A DNA stretch of 43,122 nucleotides from CALVLD01 sp964467585 (lineage in GTDB: Bacteria; Bacillota; Clostridia; Christensenellales; CAG-138), in the NCBI GenBank assembly GCA_964467585.1, contig CAYXRF010000013.1:1-43122 (forward strand). Direction: 5' to 3'. The notes beneath the pieces are model-generated. The model was not told where the DNA came from, made no database searches, and worked only from the letters and a program-made list of their open reading frames with translations. The position numbers were made by a program, and so were the translations under genes. Shown piece after piece: positions 23,927-32,294 of the stretch (position 1 is the first letter of the stretch; each line of letters begins with the position of its first letter).

Positions 23927-24340
23927 TTATGAAAGCAGCCCCATTGTGTCGGCGATTTTTGACAGAACCCCATTCACAAATCGAGGTGATTCGCCTCCTC
24001 CGTATCGCTTGGAGAGACGCACTGCCTCGTTGATAACCACCTTGTATGGCGTGCTTTTGCAGAACATCAGTTCAAAAACGGCAATACGAAGAATGGATAC
24101 ATCAACACGTGGCATACGGTCGATCGTCCAACCCACAGCTGCATTGCTGATATAATTGTTTATCTCATCAGCGTGTTCGACAATCCCCTCCGCTATTGTG
24201 TCTGCAAACTCAATGTCTTGCTTGTCCGGAGTGTCCTCGATACCCGATTGCTCAAGCACCGACAGATAAGTGTCGTCTGAGCCAAACGTTTTTTCATACG
24301 CAAGCTTCATCGCAACTTCCCGCGCAGTTTTTCTACTCAT
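23927..24340 (-). CDS. nusB: Transcription antitermination factor NusB
   Basis: NusB binds boxA RNA with NusE (S10) in rRNA antitermination. The 137-residue all-helical protein has the usual RKTAREVAMKLAYEKTF start, RVDVSILRIAVFELMF in the core and VVINEAVRLSKRYGGGESPR near the C-terminus. I take the ATG at 24340, with GGGAGAAG about 10 bases upstream; an in-frame TTG at 24361 is unlikely. It follows amaP by 24 bases. Confidence 0.95.
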   Translation of the reverse strand: MSRKTAREVAMKLAYEKTFGSDDTYLSVLEQSGIEDTPDKQDIEFADTIAEGIVEHADEINNYISNAAVGWTIDRMPRVDVSILRIAVFELMFCKSTPYKVVINEAVRLSKRYGGGESPRFVNGVLSKIADTMGLLS

Positions 24341-24364
24341 GATATAATGCTTCTCCCACAAAAA

Positions 24365-24937
24365 TCAGCTGACGCGCGCGATTGACGCCTGATAGATATT
24401 TGTGACGATTACAACTATCTGCGTCATTGTTACGCCTGAATAATCCTCAATATAAGTCTTTAGCTCAGAACGCATTTTGCTGCACAGCTCAGGAATGTTT
24501 GTGTCTGCAAGCACAACGAGCTTAACGTCCAGGGTCACGCTTCCATCTGCAAGTATGCGGACAAGCGTTTTGCATTCCTTCACACGATTGTTTGACTTTA
24601 TTTGCTTTTGCGCAAGGCTGTCTATCGTGGACACGCTGATATACGCGCTGCCATTTTCATCCGAGGCAAGCAAAGTCATTGCCCCGCCGATTGGTTCACG
24701 CGGCTTGCTGCTCGTGAACATCAGCTTGACAGCGATGATAATTAGCGCAAGCGCAACTGCGCCCGTGCCAACGGTCAGCGCCAACCCCCAGCCCTGATGA
24801 CCATACGCACCAACAATGTTGACGACCAGCTCCTTTTCAATCACGCCGGCGACTCCAAGTATCAGGACTATCATAATACCGATAAAAACCAGCAGTATGA
24901 AAGCAAGGAGAATTCTGTCGATAAGACGAGGTTTCAT
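24365..24937 (-). CDS. amaP: Alkaline shock response membrane anchor protein AmaP
   Basis: AmaP anchors Asp23-family proteins at the membrane in Staphylococcus. This 190-residue protein has two hydrophobic segments (about 9-32 and 52-73) and a soluble domain containing SVSTIDSLAQKQIKSNN and VKLVVLADTNIPELCSKM, similar to the Asp23 fold that follows the two helices in this family. The gene lies between an Asp23 gene and nusB, which is the common clostridial context. An AAGGTG site is about 12 bases from the ATG. Confidence 0.85.
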   Translation of the reverse strand: MKPRLIDRILLAFILLVFIGIMIVLILGVAGVIEKELVVNIVGAYGHQGWGLALTVGTGAVALALIIIAVKLMFTSSKPREPIGGAMTLLASDENGSAYISVSTIDSLAQKQIKSNNRVKECKTLVRILADGSVTLDVKLVVLADTNIPELCSKMRSELKTYIEDYSGVTMTQIVVIVTNIYQASIARVS

Positions 24938-25012
24938 TTGTAATACAACACCTTTCTCGGGTTAACCGTGACGACAAATTAAGTTATCTTCGCCTATGCC
25001 GAACTAATCAGA

Positions 25013-25405
25013 TTATTTATCGGGCTTGCCTGCATCGACAAAGGTGACGCTTTGCACCGTAACGTTCACTTCAATAACACGCAGAGCTGTCATTGTCTCA
25101 ATCGCATTTTTAACCTGATTCTGTACGGCAACACAAACCTCTTGTATGTGTTCGCCATAAAACACATTCAACGTGATATCAATGGCAGCTTCCTCTTGCC
25201 CGACCTCAACACGAATGCCTTTTGTCATGCTGCTTTTGCCGAATATGGTTGAGATGCCCTCCATAACGGTGCCGGATAAGCCGGATACTCCCGGAACCTC
25301 AGTTGCCGCAAGACCTGCTATGGTTGCAATAACATCGGGAGCGAAAACTACCTTCCCGTTATCTGCCAAGCTGATATCAGTAACGACTTCGTTTTTGTAG
25401 TCCAT
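25013..25405 (-). CDS. Asp23/Gls24 family envelope stress response protein
   Basis: A 130-residue DUF322 protein: GKVVFAPDVIATIAGLAATE, VSGLSGT, then VEVGQEEAAIDITLNVFYG and VQNQVKNAIETMTALRV. Members coat the inner face of the membrane through AmaP and respond to envelope stress. GAGGAGG lies 8 bases ahead of the ATG. It is the first gene of the long housekeeping operon and has a strong promoter. Confidence 0.93.
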   Translation of the reverse strand: MDYKNEVVTDISLADNGKVVFAPDVIATIAGLAATEVPGVSGLSGTVMEGISTIFGKSSMTKGIRVEVGQEEAAIDITLNVFYGEHIQEVCVAVQNQVKNAIETMTALRVIEVNVTVQSVTFVDAGKPDK

Positions 25406-25435
25406 CGAAAACTACCTCCTCAATGCTGATACACA

Positions 25436-25464
25436 ATTATATCAAATTTTTTTCTTTCTGTAAA
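25436..25464 (-). promoter_or_regulatory. Strong sigma-A-like promoter of the asp23-amaP-nusB operon
   Basis: On the minus strand TTTACA (25464-25459), a 17-base A-rich spacer and TATAAT (25441-25436) match 11 of 12 consensus positions. It lies directly after spoIIIAH, so the downstream housekeeping genes do not depend on spoIIIA transcription. Confidence 0.75.
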
Positions 25465-25471
25465 GACCGGA

Positions 25472-26020
25472 TTATCCGCCAACGGAAATCTTAATGCAGG
25501 ACGCCGGCATACCCGTCTCCGTCATAACTATATCCAGAATTCTTGCAACCTCGACATCGGTCAGTGATTCCCCTTCAACGATAACAGTTATCGAATCGCC
25601 CTGAAAGGTTACGGCTGCGTCCAGAAATCCCTTACTTCTTATTCTACTTTCAATAGTAAACTCCTTTTCCATGTTGCTTACCAGCTCCAGCAGCCTTTGC
25701 TGTGCCTCGGCAAGCATATCCGCATCCGCATTTTCTGAGTTGATAATAGACCTCAGATACTCAATCTCCTGTGCGCGTACTGCGCTTCTTTCACTTCTGA
25801 ATGCGCTGAAGTAATCGCTGTATACCGAAACGTTTGAGTTAAAAGTGCCGGTAGTGACATCCTGTTCACCATCACCCGAAGTATCTTCAGACCCCAAAAT
25901 ATCGGTTGATTTATTCTCGTTGAGGGTGATGTTCAACCATATCGCACCGCCAAGCAGAGCAAGCGCCACGATAAGTATGGGTATAAGCTTTTTGTTGAGA
26001 ACGCGTTTGACCTTTTCCAT
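25472..26020 (-). CDS. spoIIIAH: Stage III sporulation protein AH
   Basis: SpoIIIAH is the mother-cell membrane protein that binds forespore SpoIIQ across the intermembrane space and is a ring component of the feeding-tube channel. The 182-residue protein has one membrane segment (about 12-30), an acidic linker (about 34-60) and a C-terminal ring-building domain (about 70-182), with AFRSERSAVRAQEIEYLRSI and the conserved end TETGMPASCIKISVGG. GGAGG lies 7 bases from the ATG. It is the last gene of the spoIIIA operon. Confidence 0.93.
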   Translation of the reverse strand: MEKVKRVLNKKLIPILIVALALLGGAIWLNITLNENKSTDILGSEDTSGDGEQDVTTGTFNSNVSVYSDYFSAFRSERSAVRAQEIEYLRSIINSENADADMLAEAQQRLLELVSNMEKEFTIESRIRSKGFLDAAVTFQGDSITVIVEGESLTDVEVARILDIVMTETGMPASCIKISVGG

Positions 26021-26043
26021 AACTTTCCTCCGATTTTTTGTTT

Positions 26044-26595
26044 TTATGGTTCCATTGCAAAAACGTTTATCATATTTGGGGATATCCCCAACACCGTTTG
26101 AGCCGCCGTCAGCAAGGCGATCTTTACCGAAATATTAGATGCACCTTCAGCGACGATGATTACTCCGCGAATCGAAGGCATTATTTCCGTCAGTATTATC
26201 GGGGATTCATTGCCGCCGCTTGACACGGTTGACGGAGATGTATCTTCCGTCAGCCCATCGTTGCCTTCGGTTCGCTTTGAATCGGACGCAGTGACTATTT
26301 CAGACGACGTATCCAACGTCAGCATGACTTTTACCCTGCCCGCCCCGCTTATCTGCGAAAGAATGCTCTCCAGCCTCTCCTCCAATTGCAGTTCAATATC
26401 CGCAACACTTACGCTGCTTTGTTCCGCGACGCCGCTTTGCGTCTCGTCAGCATCCCTTTTGCAGGATGCGCCTCCCGTAAGCACGAATACAACAACAGCA
26501 AGTGAAAGAATTGAGGCGTATACGGCTATCTCAAGCTTTTTGTTGCTGCGCAGCTTCTTAATAAAGCCGTCAAACAACGACGCCTTCTTATTCAT
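26044..26595 (-). CDS. spoIIIAG: Stage III sporulation protein AG
   Basis: SpoIIIAG forms a large ring related to secretin-type ring-building domains in the mother-cell to forespore channel. The 183-residue protein has a membrane segment (about 23-41), a variable linker and the ring domain with LEERLESILSQISGAGRVKV and EIMPSIRGVIIVAEGA, then ISPNMINVFAMEP at the end. The start overlaps the spoIIIAF stop as ATGA. Confidence 0.94.
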   Translation of the reverse strand: MNKKASLFDGFIKKLRSNKKLEIAVYASILSLAVVVFVLTGGASCKRDADETQSGVAEQSSVSVADIELQLEERLESILSQISGAGRVKVMLTLDTSSEIVTASDSKRTEGNDGLTEDTSPSTVSSGGNESPIILTEIMPSIRGVIIVAEGASNISVKIALLTAAQTVLGISPNMINVFAMEP

Positions 26596-26750
26596 ATAAT
26601 AAGCTCCGAAAGCGGAATTATTACCGCAGCCATAAACATGATTGAAGCGACCTTGCTCACAGACTGTGAAAGGTTCCCCTCAGGCATAACCATTTCCGCA
26701 AGCATGACGATTATCGCCGCAGTCACTATCCCTGTTAACCATCCGCCCAT
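26592..26750 (-). CDS. spoIIIAF: Minimal stage III sporulation protein AF (52 residues)
   Basis: A short gene read directly from the sequence. It sits exactly between spoIIIAE and spoIIIAG, the place of spoIIIAF. The 52 residues hold two hydrophobic segments (about 4-22 and 33-50: GIVTAAIIVMLAEMVMP and KVASIMFMAAVIIPL), which resemble the N-terminal double membrane anchor of SpoIIIAF including the Pro-Glu-Gly turn and the Pro-Leu end. SpoIIIAF is usually near 200 residues with a soluble ring-building domain; that part is missing. The TGA overlaps the spoIIIAG ATG, so no remnant can lie downstream in frame. AAGGAG lies about 11 bases before the ATG. An unrelated small membrane protein in this slot is the alternative. 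Confidence 0.72.
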   Translation of the reverse strand: MGGWLTGIVTAAIIVMLAEMVMPEGNLSQSVSKVASIMFMAAVIIPLSELII

Positions 26751-26798
26751 ACGTTGTTCATCTCCTTGCCTATATGAGTGTGCTGCATTGCTTATTCT

Positions 26799-27980
26799 CT
26801 ACCAGAGTCCCGCCGACACGCCACCCGATGCGATAATCACGCCGATAGTCACTGCAAACATACTGCCTGTTGCCGCAACTGCCGCGAACAATAGGTTGAC
26901 CGCTTCAGAAGCACCTGTAAGCAAACGTACAACGCGTGCATCGGCAATCGGCTGCGCTATCGCCGCTGCCGCTCTGAAAATGAACGAGCCTAGCATCAGC
27001 TTTATCAGCGGGCCTGCAAGCAAACCCAGCATCACGATTATTGAGGATATCCCGGCTGCGTTTTTAACAAGCAGCGCACATCCCATCACGCTGTCAACGG
27101 TTCCGCTGACCATTGAACCGACTACCGGCACCAGCTTGTCAATAGCATATTTCGCCGTCCTAACCGATATTCCATCAACGGTGGAAACGCTCATGCCCTG
27201 TAATGCCGTTACGGCAAAATAGAGTGCGGATATCAGACCGAGAAGCCACTTTGCCGCCTTCTGCGCAAGCTTTACAAGCTCGCTGAGCTTCAGCTTTTCT
27301 GTCAGACCGTCAATTACGTTAAGAACACCTGCGGCAATAATCGGAGGCATTACAATGGAATCAATAAAGGATATTACCGTTGTGCTGAGAAAAAGCATCA
27401 GCGGACGGAACATCCCTGCGGACGCTGTCGCTCCTATCGCCGCAAGCAAACCGCTCATTACCGGCAGCACCGCTTGTGTGAACGCTGCCGCTTTGTTTAT
27501 CGCCGTGAACGCCTCTGCGGTAAGCGATGCAAACGCCGTTGTAACCAATAGAACGGTCATGATACATAGGCATGTTGACAGCACAGGCTTTATGCTTCCG
27601 TCGGATATCACACCGGAAAATCCCGTGATTATCGCCGCCGCTGCCAATGCTATCACGGCTCCGACGGATGCTTTCAATTCCTGCTTCACAATTTCAAGCA
27701 ACGGACGCCATATGCCCTCAGGAGAATCATTAACGCCAATTTTGGCATAAGACGATACCATTTCATCAATTGAGCTGAACCCCATGAAATCAAATGAAGC
27801 AATGCCGTCAAAATACTCACGCCACTCGCTGAGGTCAACATCCGTTAATTGTCTTTCAATCTCCTGCTCAATTTCATCCTGCGTGACCGTCTCGTCATCA
27901 TCGTTTGCCGCCAGTGCCGAAAGCGGTATCAGCAGCATAAGCACTATAATAATTATCCACGCATATGCCGTTTTTCTCAC
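26799..27980 (-). CDS. spoIIIAE: Stage III sporulation protein AE
   Basis: SpoIIIAE is the large polytopic membrane protein of the SpoIIIA-SpoIIQ channel. The 393-residue protein starts with a signal peptide-like segment (IIIIVLMLLIPLSALAANDD), an acidic helical part and then about six to eight hydrophobic helices, with the conserved LVPVVGSMVSGTVDSVMGC region. Translation begins at GTG overlapping the spoIIIAD stop (GTGA). The gap to spoIIIAF is 48 bases. Confidence 0.94.
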   Translation of the reverse strand: MRKTAYAWIIIIVLMLLIPLSALAANDDDETVTQDEIEQEIERQLTDVDLSEWREYFDGIASFDFMGFSSIDEMVSSYAKIGVNDSPEGIWRPLLEIVKQELKASVGAVIALAAAAIITGFSGVISDGSIKPVLSTCLCIMTVLLVTTAFASLTAEAFTAINKAAAFTQAVLPVMSGLLAAIGATASAGMFRPLMLFLSTTVISFIDSIVMPPIIAAGVLNVIDGLTEKLKLSELVKLAQKAAKWLLGLISALYFAVTALQGMSVSTVDGISVRTAKYAIDKLVPVVGSMVSGTVDSVMGCALLVKNAAGISSIIVMLGLLAGPLIKLMLGSFIFRAAAAIAQPIADARVVRLLTGASEAVNLLFAAVAATGSMFAVTIGVIIASGGVSAGLW

Positions 27981-28372
27981 AAAGCTTCACCAATAAGACC
28001 TGTCAGAGTTGTTACAAGCTCGATTACATACGGCAAAGCGGCCGCAAGTATCAGCACTCTCCCGCACAGCTCCGCTTTCATCGCAAGTGCTCCCTCTCCT
28101 GCGTCGCGGCATATTTGCGCGGAAAGCTGCGCAAGATAGCCAATACCCATGGCACGCAGCACAAGAGAAATCCAATCGCTGTCAACGCCTATCCCCACAG
28201 ACAGATTTCTTACAGTGTCAAGTATGCCTGTGAGCTCACCGGTAATCATAATAAGCAAGCAAACGCCCGCTGCAAGGCTCACCTGTATGGCAAGCTCAGG
28301 CTTATATTGTCTGACAGTCAATGCAAGTATTGCTGCAGCCATCGCAAAACCTGCAATAGTAAAAATATCCAC
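27977..28372 (-). CDS. spoIIIAD: Stage III sporulation protein AD
   Basis: A 131-residue integral membrane protein with four hydrophobic helices, part of the channel membrane platform. Typical features are the VRQYKPELAIQVSLAAG loop and MGIGYLAQLSAQICRDAGEG, the latter well kept in the family. It begins with GTG immediately after the spoIIIAC stop and overlaps spoIIIAE by GTGA, so AC, AD and AE are likely coupled. Confidence 0.94.
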   Translation of the reverse strand: MDIFTIAGFAMAAAILALTVRQYKPELAIQVSLAAGVCLLIMITGELTGILDTVRNLSVGIGVDSDWISLVLRAMGIGYLAQLSAQICRDAGEGALAMKAELCGRVLILAAALPYVIELVTTLTGLIGEAL

Positions 28373-28570
28373 TTAATAAAGTTCAAATACGCTCTTAACG
28401 TTATCAAACAGCGTATCGATAAGGCTCACTACCATTGTCAGCACAATTATTAAACCTGCAAGCGCGGTAAGCATCGCCATATCGTCTCTCCCCGTCTGCT
28501 TGAGAAGCTGACAGGCAATAGCCACAAGTATGCCTATGCCCGCTATTCGAAACACAACCTCTATCCCCAT
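28373..28570 (-). CDS. spoIIIAC: Stage III sporulation protein AC
   Basis: A 65-residue membrane protein with two helices, as expected for SpoIIIAC. The loop QLLKQTGRDDMAM between the helices is the recognised family motif. GAGG lies 6 bases ahead of the ATG. It abuts spoIIIAD directly. Confidence 0.94.
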   Translation of the reverse strand: MGIEVVFRIAGIGILVAIACQLLKQTGRDDMAMLTALAGLIIVLTMVVSLIDTLFDNVKSVFELY

Positions 28571-28607
28571 TTGTACCTCTGTTGTTGTTATTGTGTCGGA
28601 TTATTTT

Positions 28608-29108
28608 TTACATCAGCAGCAGCGCGGCCGCTAACCCTCCCAGAACCGAAAGCGAACCCGTCAGCCGCACGCTTTTATCGGTTCGAGCCTTTAGATTTTG
28701 CAGGACTGCATCAAGCCTTTTATATGCAAACTCCAATCGCTGTGACTCGCTTTGCGCATCGCTTGTGCCGATAGATCGCGCAAGCTCCTGCATAATTGCC
28801 TTTTCTTCGTTTCCATACAGCAATTCTTCAGCCCTTGCATATGCCGCAGCAAATGTATTTCCATCGCGCAGCCCTTCGTTGATAGTTTTCCATATGGTTG
28901 AACACTCTCCCCCATCCGCCGCCAATCTTGCCGTAATTTGCGGAAGCGGCATTCTTTCAAGCGCCAAACGTGTCCCAAACTCTCTCATGTCTGCGCACAG
29001 CGAATTCAGCATTTTTACACGCGCATGGTGCTTTGATGTTCTGATCACCCCGTACATCGCAAATGTAGAAAACACAAGCGCGGCGGCGGCAAGTCTTCCG
29101 GCGCTCAT
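28608..29108 (-). CDS. spoIIIAB: Stage III sporulation protein AB
   Basis: SpoIIIAB has a fold related to the type II secretion/pilus platform protein GspF and is thought to work with the ATPase SpoIIIAA. The 166-residue protein has a membrane helix at each end (about 4-20 and 148-165) with a helical domain between them, containing LGTSDAQSE-like SIGTSDAQSESQR. It overlaps spoIIIAA by ATGA. Confidence 0.92.
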   Translation of the reverse strand: MSAGRLAAAALVFSTFAMYGVIRTSKHHARVKMLNSLCADMREFGTRLALERMPLPQITARLAADGGECSTIWKTINEGLRDGNTFAAAYARAEELLYGNEEKAIMQELARSIGTSDAQSESQRLEFAYKRLDAVLQNLKARTDKSVRLTGSLSVLGGLAAALLLM

Positions 29109-30007
29109 ATGCTGACAGGGGTTAGCTCCATGTGCCTTCCCCTCCTCCTAAGCAGCAATACTCTCTTGAACGCACCATTCTTAATCATATCGCTCAATAC
29201 TTTTCTTGAATGCAGATCCTCCATATCCTCTGCATGTGCGCTTGCGATTACGGCGACTCCGCTTCTTGACGCTTCCTGAATTGCCTGTGCATCGCTTGGA
29301 CTTCCGATCTCATCCGTTATTATGACGTCCGGACTCATGCATCTAACAAGCATCATTATGCTCTCGGCCTTCGGCACGGACTCCATGATATCGGTTCTTG
29401 TTCCCACATCAAATGACGGGATGCCGTCTACACAGCCCGACAGCTCGTTCCTTTCATCGGCAATTGCAATTTTTAGCGCTCGTTCCGTTGCTATACCGTC
29501 AGACAGGCACCTTGCAATATCACGCAGTAAGGTTGTTTTTCCACCTCCCGGCGGTGATACGATCAATGTTGAAACGGGGATTCCGCAATCGGACAGATTT
29601 TTAATGATAGATTCTGCGCAGCCAATTATCTCCCTTGCGATACGGATATTAAAGCAGGTAACGTCCGTCATTCGCACCACGCGACCGCATTCAACTACCG
29701 GTTTGCCGCACATCCCAACGCGTGAACCGCCCTCAAGCGTCATAAAGCCGTGTCTAAGCTCCTCCGCCCATGCGTAAACCGAATGTCCGCACATCCTTTC
29801 GAGAAGCTCGCAAGCCTCCGCTCGTGTGAATGCAAGCGTGTCCACAATAGCATCTCCGTTTGCTGTTATCACCTGCGGTCTTTTTGATACTCTCAACCGG
29901 ATCTCCTCAACCGATTCGATAACACCGATGCTTTCAATTGCCGCAGATATGCGGCGCGGAAGCATCGAAAGCAATGTTCCTATGTATTCCTCTTGTGAGC
30001 CGTGCAT
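29105..30007 (-). CDS. spoIIIAA: Stage III sporulation protein AA (ATPase)
   Basis: SpoIIIAA is an AAA+/secretion-type ATPase proposed to drive the channel. The 300-residue protein shows Walker A SPPGGGKTTLLRDI, the DERNELSG segment, and Walker B VIITDEIGSPSDAQAI. The upstream part carries IRLRVSKRP and GGSRVGMCG, both family features. The ribosome site ahead of the ATG (GGGTGT) is weak. No certain sigma-E promoter was found in the AT-rich 163 bases upstream, although one is expected. Confidence 0.94.
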   Translation of the reverse strand: MHGSQEEYIGTLLSMLPRRISAAIESIGVIESVEEIRLRVSKRPQVITANGDAIVDTLAFTRAEACELLERMCGHSVYAWAEELRHGFMTLEGGSRVGMCGKPVVECGRVVRMTDVTCFNIRIAREIIGCAESIIKNLSDCGIPVSTLIVSPPGGGKTTLLRDIARCLSDGIATERALKIAIADERNELSGCVDGIPSFDVGTRTDIMESVPKAESIMMLVRCMSPDVIITDEIGSPSDAQAIQEASRSGVAVIASAHAEDMEDLHSRKVLSDMIKNGAFKRVLLLRRRGRHMELTPVSI

Positions 30008-30170
30008 ATATGGTACACACCCGCTTTCTGCGTGATGCTAATATATATGTGTGTATATGCCGTAAAATGAAATTGAATTCGACTGTATTTTTTCGGTTGC
30101 TCAATGGGGTCTTATACAGTGAACGATGTGTAAGCATGCGTGCTCAGCGTCTGACTGAATTACTGTGCGG

Positions 30171-30740
30171 TTATGCCTTTATCGACTTTTTTGCCGTTTT
30201 CATGCTAAGCTTGATTGTCTCAATAAAGAAAGCTGCGATAACTCCAACAAGTTGGATTGAAAGAATGTCTGTTGATACCTCAAATCGAGCGTAACCAAAG
30301 CAATAAAGCTCGTATGCAAACCTCACAACTGCGACAATTATCGGCAGAAACGCCGCAGTCGCCATAGCGGAAAGCGGCGATGCAACAATGGCTGTCAATG
30401 CGATTGCTATGCCTGCTAAGTATATCGCGCCATTGATTTCTGCAATAATCGGAATTGCTGCAAGCGCGGCACAGGCAATGCCGATGGGTATCATAAGCAG
30501 TGATTTGGATGTGTACTCCTTTGCCGATGCCGCGCCAAGCCAAAGCGGCATAAGTATACATGCAGGCGAAACGCTGACCTCGGGTATAGGTGAGTATTCA
30601 AACATACCAAGCGTCAGCATACATAAGCAGAAAAAAACTGCCGTCTGCTTTCGATAGCCGCATTGAACGCGCAAGCCTGCACCGATATCAGCCGCGGACA
30701 GCAGCATCATGATTATTGCCAGCATTACGAAAATACGCAT
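30171..30740 (-). CDS. Polytopic membrane protein, function unknown
   Basis: I do not recognise this protein. From the ATG at 30740 it has about 189 residues and about six hydrophobic segments, ending in a basic tail (KTAKKSIKA). It lies 163 bases upstream of spoIIIAA in the same direction and 67 bases after pgeF. The GGGGTG site four bases before the ATG sits in the 3' arm of a strong hairpin. An in-frame GTG at 30761 is an alternative start but has a poor site. A sporulation or envelope role is possible from position only. Confidence 0.7.
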   Translation of the reverse strand: MRIFVMLAIIMMLLSAADIGAGLRVQCGYRKQTAVFFCLCMLTLGMFEYSPIPEVSVSPACILMPLWLGAASAKEYTSKSLLMIPIGIACAALAAIPIIAEINGAIYLAGIAIALTAIVASPLSAMATAAFLPIIVAVVRFAYELYCFGYARFEVSTDILSIQLVGVIAAFFIETIKLSMKTAKKSIKA

Positions 30741-30793
30741 AAAACACCCCTGCAAACACATTCCTCGTTTCAGTATTTGCAGGGGGCGTTTGT
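30741..30793 (-). terminator. Strong hairpin after pgeF, overlapping the ribosome site of the next gene
   Basis: CCCCTGCAAA (30747-30756) pairs perfectly with TTTGCAGGGG (30776-30785), and outer AAAC/GTTT bases extend it. In the minus direction it is followed by TGTTTT and then the ATG at 30740. It could stop pgeF transcription or act as an attenuator that hides GGGGTG. Confidence 0.6.
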
Positions 30794-30807
30794 CTTATGA
30801 CTTTGAA

Positions 30808-31653
30808 TTATCTGAGGCGCATAAATGCGACCATTGAACCGGTACGTTCGCCGTCGCGTCTGTATGAATAGAACAGGTCTTTTTCTTCAAATGTGCAGTG
30901 ATTCATCAAGGTGATGTTTGAAAAAGCCACACCCGCATCCAACAGCTGAATAATTGCCGCCGCTTCTAATGACACATATGCCTTTCCGTTTTTGCCGCCG
31001 CAGGCAATGTCGGGGCACTCAAACTCATCGACAAATGATTCAGCCAGTGAAGCGTCAACCTCGAAGCATTCCTTGCAAATGCATGGACCTATTGCCGCTG
31101 TCATGTCGAGAGGATTCGCCCCAAACTCGTTTTGCATACTTTCCACCAAGCGCTGACCTATGCGCGCCCTCATGCCCTTCCACCCCGCGTGTGACAGACC
31201 TATTGAACGTGTCGCTCTGTCATATATGAAGAATGCGCTGCAGTCCGCATGAGACGTAACAAGCGTTACATTGGGATCGTTTGTAACAAGACCGTCCGAA
31301 AAAGGAAGCGGTTTACGATATATGCCACGCCCGCCGTGAGAGGCGTCCACACGCAGCACCTTTGCACCGTGCTCATGGTTTACCAGCGCAAGCTCGTTAT
31401 ACTCAATACCGTATGCATCGCACAGCAAATGATAGTTCTCATCAATGTTTTTAGGCGGTTCATCCCTTGTCATGCCAAGGTTCAGTGAATCAAACGGCGC
31501 GGGACTTACCCCGCCGCGACGGGTTGTGAACCCATGCGTAAGCCGCTCGTCGTCCTGAAAACGCTTAACTTGAAAAACTCCAACGCCCTTATTCTCAACA
31601 TAGGCAGCGCCCTTTGCCGCTGCGCTCAACAGCTGTTGTGCGTTATTCGCCAT
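30808..31653 (-). CDS. pgeF: Purine nucleoside phosphorylase / multicopper-polyphenol oxidase family (YfiH/YlmD, LACC1-like)
   Basis: Family members are reported to act on purine nucleosides (phosphorylase/deaminase) and, in E. coli, to edit peptidoglycan precursors. The zinc ligands are in NHEHGAKV, VTSHADCSAFFIYD and LSHAGWKGMRAR; CICKECFEV is the conserved loop. I start at 31653 (281 residues), which overlaps nrdR by 11 bases. In other Firmicutes ylmD neighbours ylmC; here a YlmC-like gene lies upstream of nrdR. Confidence 0.9.
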   Translation of the reverse strand: MANNAQQLLSAAAKGAAYVENKGVGVFQVKRFQDDERLTHGFTTRRGGVSPAPFDSLNLGMTRDEPPKNIDENYHLLCDAYGIEYNELALVNHEHGAKVLRVDASHGGRGIYRKPLPFSDGLVTNDPNVTLVTSHADCSAFFIYDRATRSIGLSHAGWKGMRARIGQRLVESMQNEFGANPLDMTAAIGPCICKECFEVDASLAESFVDEFECPDIACGGKNGKAYVSLEAAAIIQLLDAGVAFSNITLMNHCTFEEKDLFYSYRRDGERTGSMVAFMRLR

Positions 31654-32107
31654 TTTGTTCACCAAGCAGCAGCTTAAGCTCCGACATAAATGTGTTGATA
31701 TCCTTGAATGAGCGATAGACGGATGCGAACCTGACGTACGCGACTTCATCCAAGTCCTTCAGCCTTGCCATAACAAGCTCTCCGATCTTGATCGTTGTAA
31801 CCTCCTGCTCCAGCGAATTGAACAGCTCACGAATAACATCATCAACAAGTTTGTCCATCGCCGCAGCCGATACGGGCCTTTTTTCACATGCTTTGCGAAC
31901 CCCGATAAGTATCTTGTTGCTGTCAAACGGTTGCCTTGTTCCGTCACGCTTTACAACGATAATCGGGATTTCTTCAATTTTTTCATATGTTGTAAAACGT
32001 CTTCCACAGTTTGTACACTCACGACGGCGGCGAATCGCCGTGCCATCCTCAGTTGGGCGTGAATCAATGACTCGGCTGTCATTGCATAAACAGTACCTGC
32101 ATTTCAT
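31643..32107 (-). CDS. nrdR: Transcriptional repressor NrdR
   Basis: NrdR represses ribonucleotide reductase genes in response to ATP/dATP. The 154-residue protein has the zinc ribbon MKCRYCLCNDSRVIDSR ... CTNCGRRFTTYE and an ATP-cone domain (about 47-140) with IPIIVVKRDGTRQPF. An AGGTAA site lies 9 bases ahead of the ATG. It overlaps pgeF. Confidence 0.96.
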   Translation of the reverse strand: MKCRYCLCNDSRVIDSRPTEDGTAIRRRRECTNCGRRFTTYEKIEEIPIIVVKRDGTRQPFDSNKILIGVRKACEKRPVSAAAMDKLVDDVIRELFNSLEQEVTTIKIGELVMARLKDLDEVAYVRFASVYRSFKDINTFMSELKLLLGEQNGE

Positions 32108-32294
32108 GCTTGCTTTACCTAACCTTGCAGATAGGCTTTCCTTTCAAAAGAGATTGTGACAACAAGCAAACAATGCGAGCCTTACGCTATTCAAGCGATT
32201 CTTCGCAATACGATTGTCGAGACACGCTGTCACGCTGTATATTGTACCATGTTTTTTTGCATGACGCTATATCTATTATTAAGTTTTTCAAAAA

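Noticed and set aside
30008..30170. Sigma-E promoter for the spoIIIA operon
   Set aside because: CATATACA and several TATA steps occur, but no pair with proper -35 and spacing could be found by eye.
29938..30294. 118-codon plus-strand frame between spoIIIAA and the membrane protein gene
   Set aside because: It overlaps the ends of two well supported minus-strand genes, has no ribosome site and no protein-like pattern.
32280..32294. AGTTTTT/AAAAACT repeat after the YlmC/YmxH gene
   Set aside because: Almost wholly A-T stem with a one-base loop; could be chance in AT-rich sequence and does not look like a terminator.
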